Part shown: one piece after another, positions 14,737 through 15,022 of the stretch
Numbering within the stretch: position 1 is the first letter of the stretch
Layout of the letters: each line of letters opens with the position of its first letter
DNA from: Verrucomicrobiota bacterium
Lineage (GTDB): Bacteria; Verrucomicrobiota; Verrucomicrobiia; Limisphaerales; J093
DNA length: 15,022 nt
Assembly: GCA_029907285.1 (NCBI GenBank)
Contig: JARYMD010000059.1
Coordinates: 1 to 15,022 of the forward strand
Reading direction: 5' to 3'
Position numbers and translations under genes: made by a program
Notes under the pieces: model-generated
Told to the model about the DNA's origin: nothing
Databases searched by the model: none
What the model saw: only the letters and a program-made list of their open reading frames with translations

Positions 14737-14952
14737 TCACAGACAAACTGCCTTCAAAGAATTCGGAAATATGCGGGCCGGACAACCCACACTCCACAAA
14801 AGCAACAGCGAAATGTTCTACAGCGTGTCACAACCCGCGCATCCTGAATCCGGCTGCTTGGGCAGTTCACACCGAGCGCCGGAGGGGCGACATCAAACCC
14901 GCCGAGGTCCTGGCAACGTAACCAACCGGTTTGTGCATGCGCCTTGAGTGCG

Positions 14953-15022
14953 ATGCCGCTCCTACGGAGCTTGTCGGCTGTGCCGTCCGCCCCGACTACA
15001 AATATGCCGGCCCTGCGGGCCT
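14953..15022. repeat. Two units of a small palindromic element, the second at the window edge
   Basis: Unit 1 is ATGCC followed by GCTCC-TAC-GGAGC (14958-14970). Unit 2, 51 bp later, is ATGCC followed by GGCCC-TGC-GGGCC (15009-15021). The five-base stems differ in sequence yet both pair perfectly. Unit 2 is preceded by CTACAAAT, a pairing I recall from interspersed repeats in Verrucomicrobiota and Planctomycetota genomes. Confidence 0.6.

Larger units (their letters stand above)
14474..15022. other. Gene-free region with repeats downstream of the lut operon
   Basis: About 550 bases without a convincing gene on either strand: the open frames present have no ribosome-binding sites and no coherent protein sense. 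The region holds a duplicated 28-bp repeat, a CCGGCC-TTTG-GGCCGG hairpin (14650-14665) and two palindromic units at the right edge. No intrinsic terminator with a T run is seen for the lut operon. Confidence 0.6.

Noticed and set aside
14470..14921. Small plus-strand genes after the transporter
   Set aside because: The frames cross the duplicated repeat, lack ribosome-binding sites and give no coherent protein sequence.

Overview
The window looks like a chromosomal segment of a Gram-negative bacterium of the Verrucomicrobiota/Planctomycetota type, most likely Verrucomicrobiota. This is inferred from recognised protein styles: a secreted RHS/YD-repeat protein with a long glycine linker, preceded by a secreted repeat protein ending in a Ca-binding DxDxDG motif; a discoidin protein with an N-terminal signal; and an octaheme cytochrome fused to HEAT and TPR repeats. 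No rRNA or marker gene confirms it. The DNA is GC-rich except for the first ~105 bases, which are about 30% GC by hand count.

Layout. (1) Positions 1-4995, minus strand: a decayed two-gene surface-protein locus. The upstream gene (4995 to 3400) encodes a secreted protein now split into three reading frames. The downstream gene (3353 to 32) encodes a secreted RHS/YD-repeat protein. It is split by a frameshift near 1440 and cut off near 107 by AT-rich DNA, so the RHS core and any C-terminal effector region are missing. (2) 5263-6049, minus: an intact secreted discoidin (F5/8 type C) protein followed by a clear intrinsic terminator. (3) 6419-9822, minus: a site-2-type (M50) membrane metalloprotease with two C-terminal zinc ribbons, then a membrane-anchored octaheme c-type cytochrome with HEAT and TPR repeats, probably co-transcribed. 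(4) 10192-14473, plus: a lutABC L-lactate oxidation operon followed by an MFS/POT-like transporter. It is divergent from the M50/cytochrome pair across a 369-bp intergenic region. (5) 14474-15022: no credible gene. It holds a 28-bp direct repeat carrying a GTGCCTGGCAC palindrome, a GC hairpin, and two units of a small palindromic element whose stems differ in sequence but both still pair.

Functionally, LutA/LutB/LutC form the iron-sulfur complex that oxidises L-lactate to pyruvate; the downstream transporter may import a substrate. The octaheme cytochrome is a periplasmic electron carrier or enzyme of unknown substrate. Any electronic link between it and the Lut complex is only suggested by proximity. 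Every gene from 5.3 to 14.5 kb has an intact frame while the RHS locus carries three frame disruptions and one truncation, which points to local gene decay rather than uniformly poor sequence.
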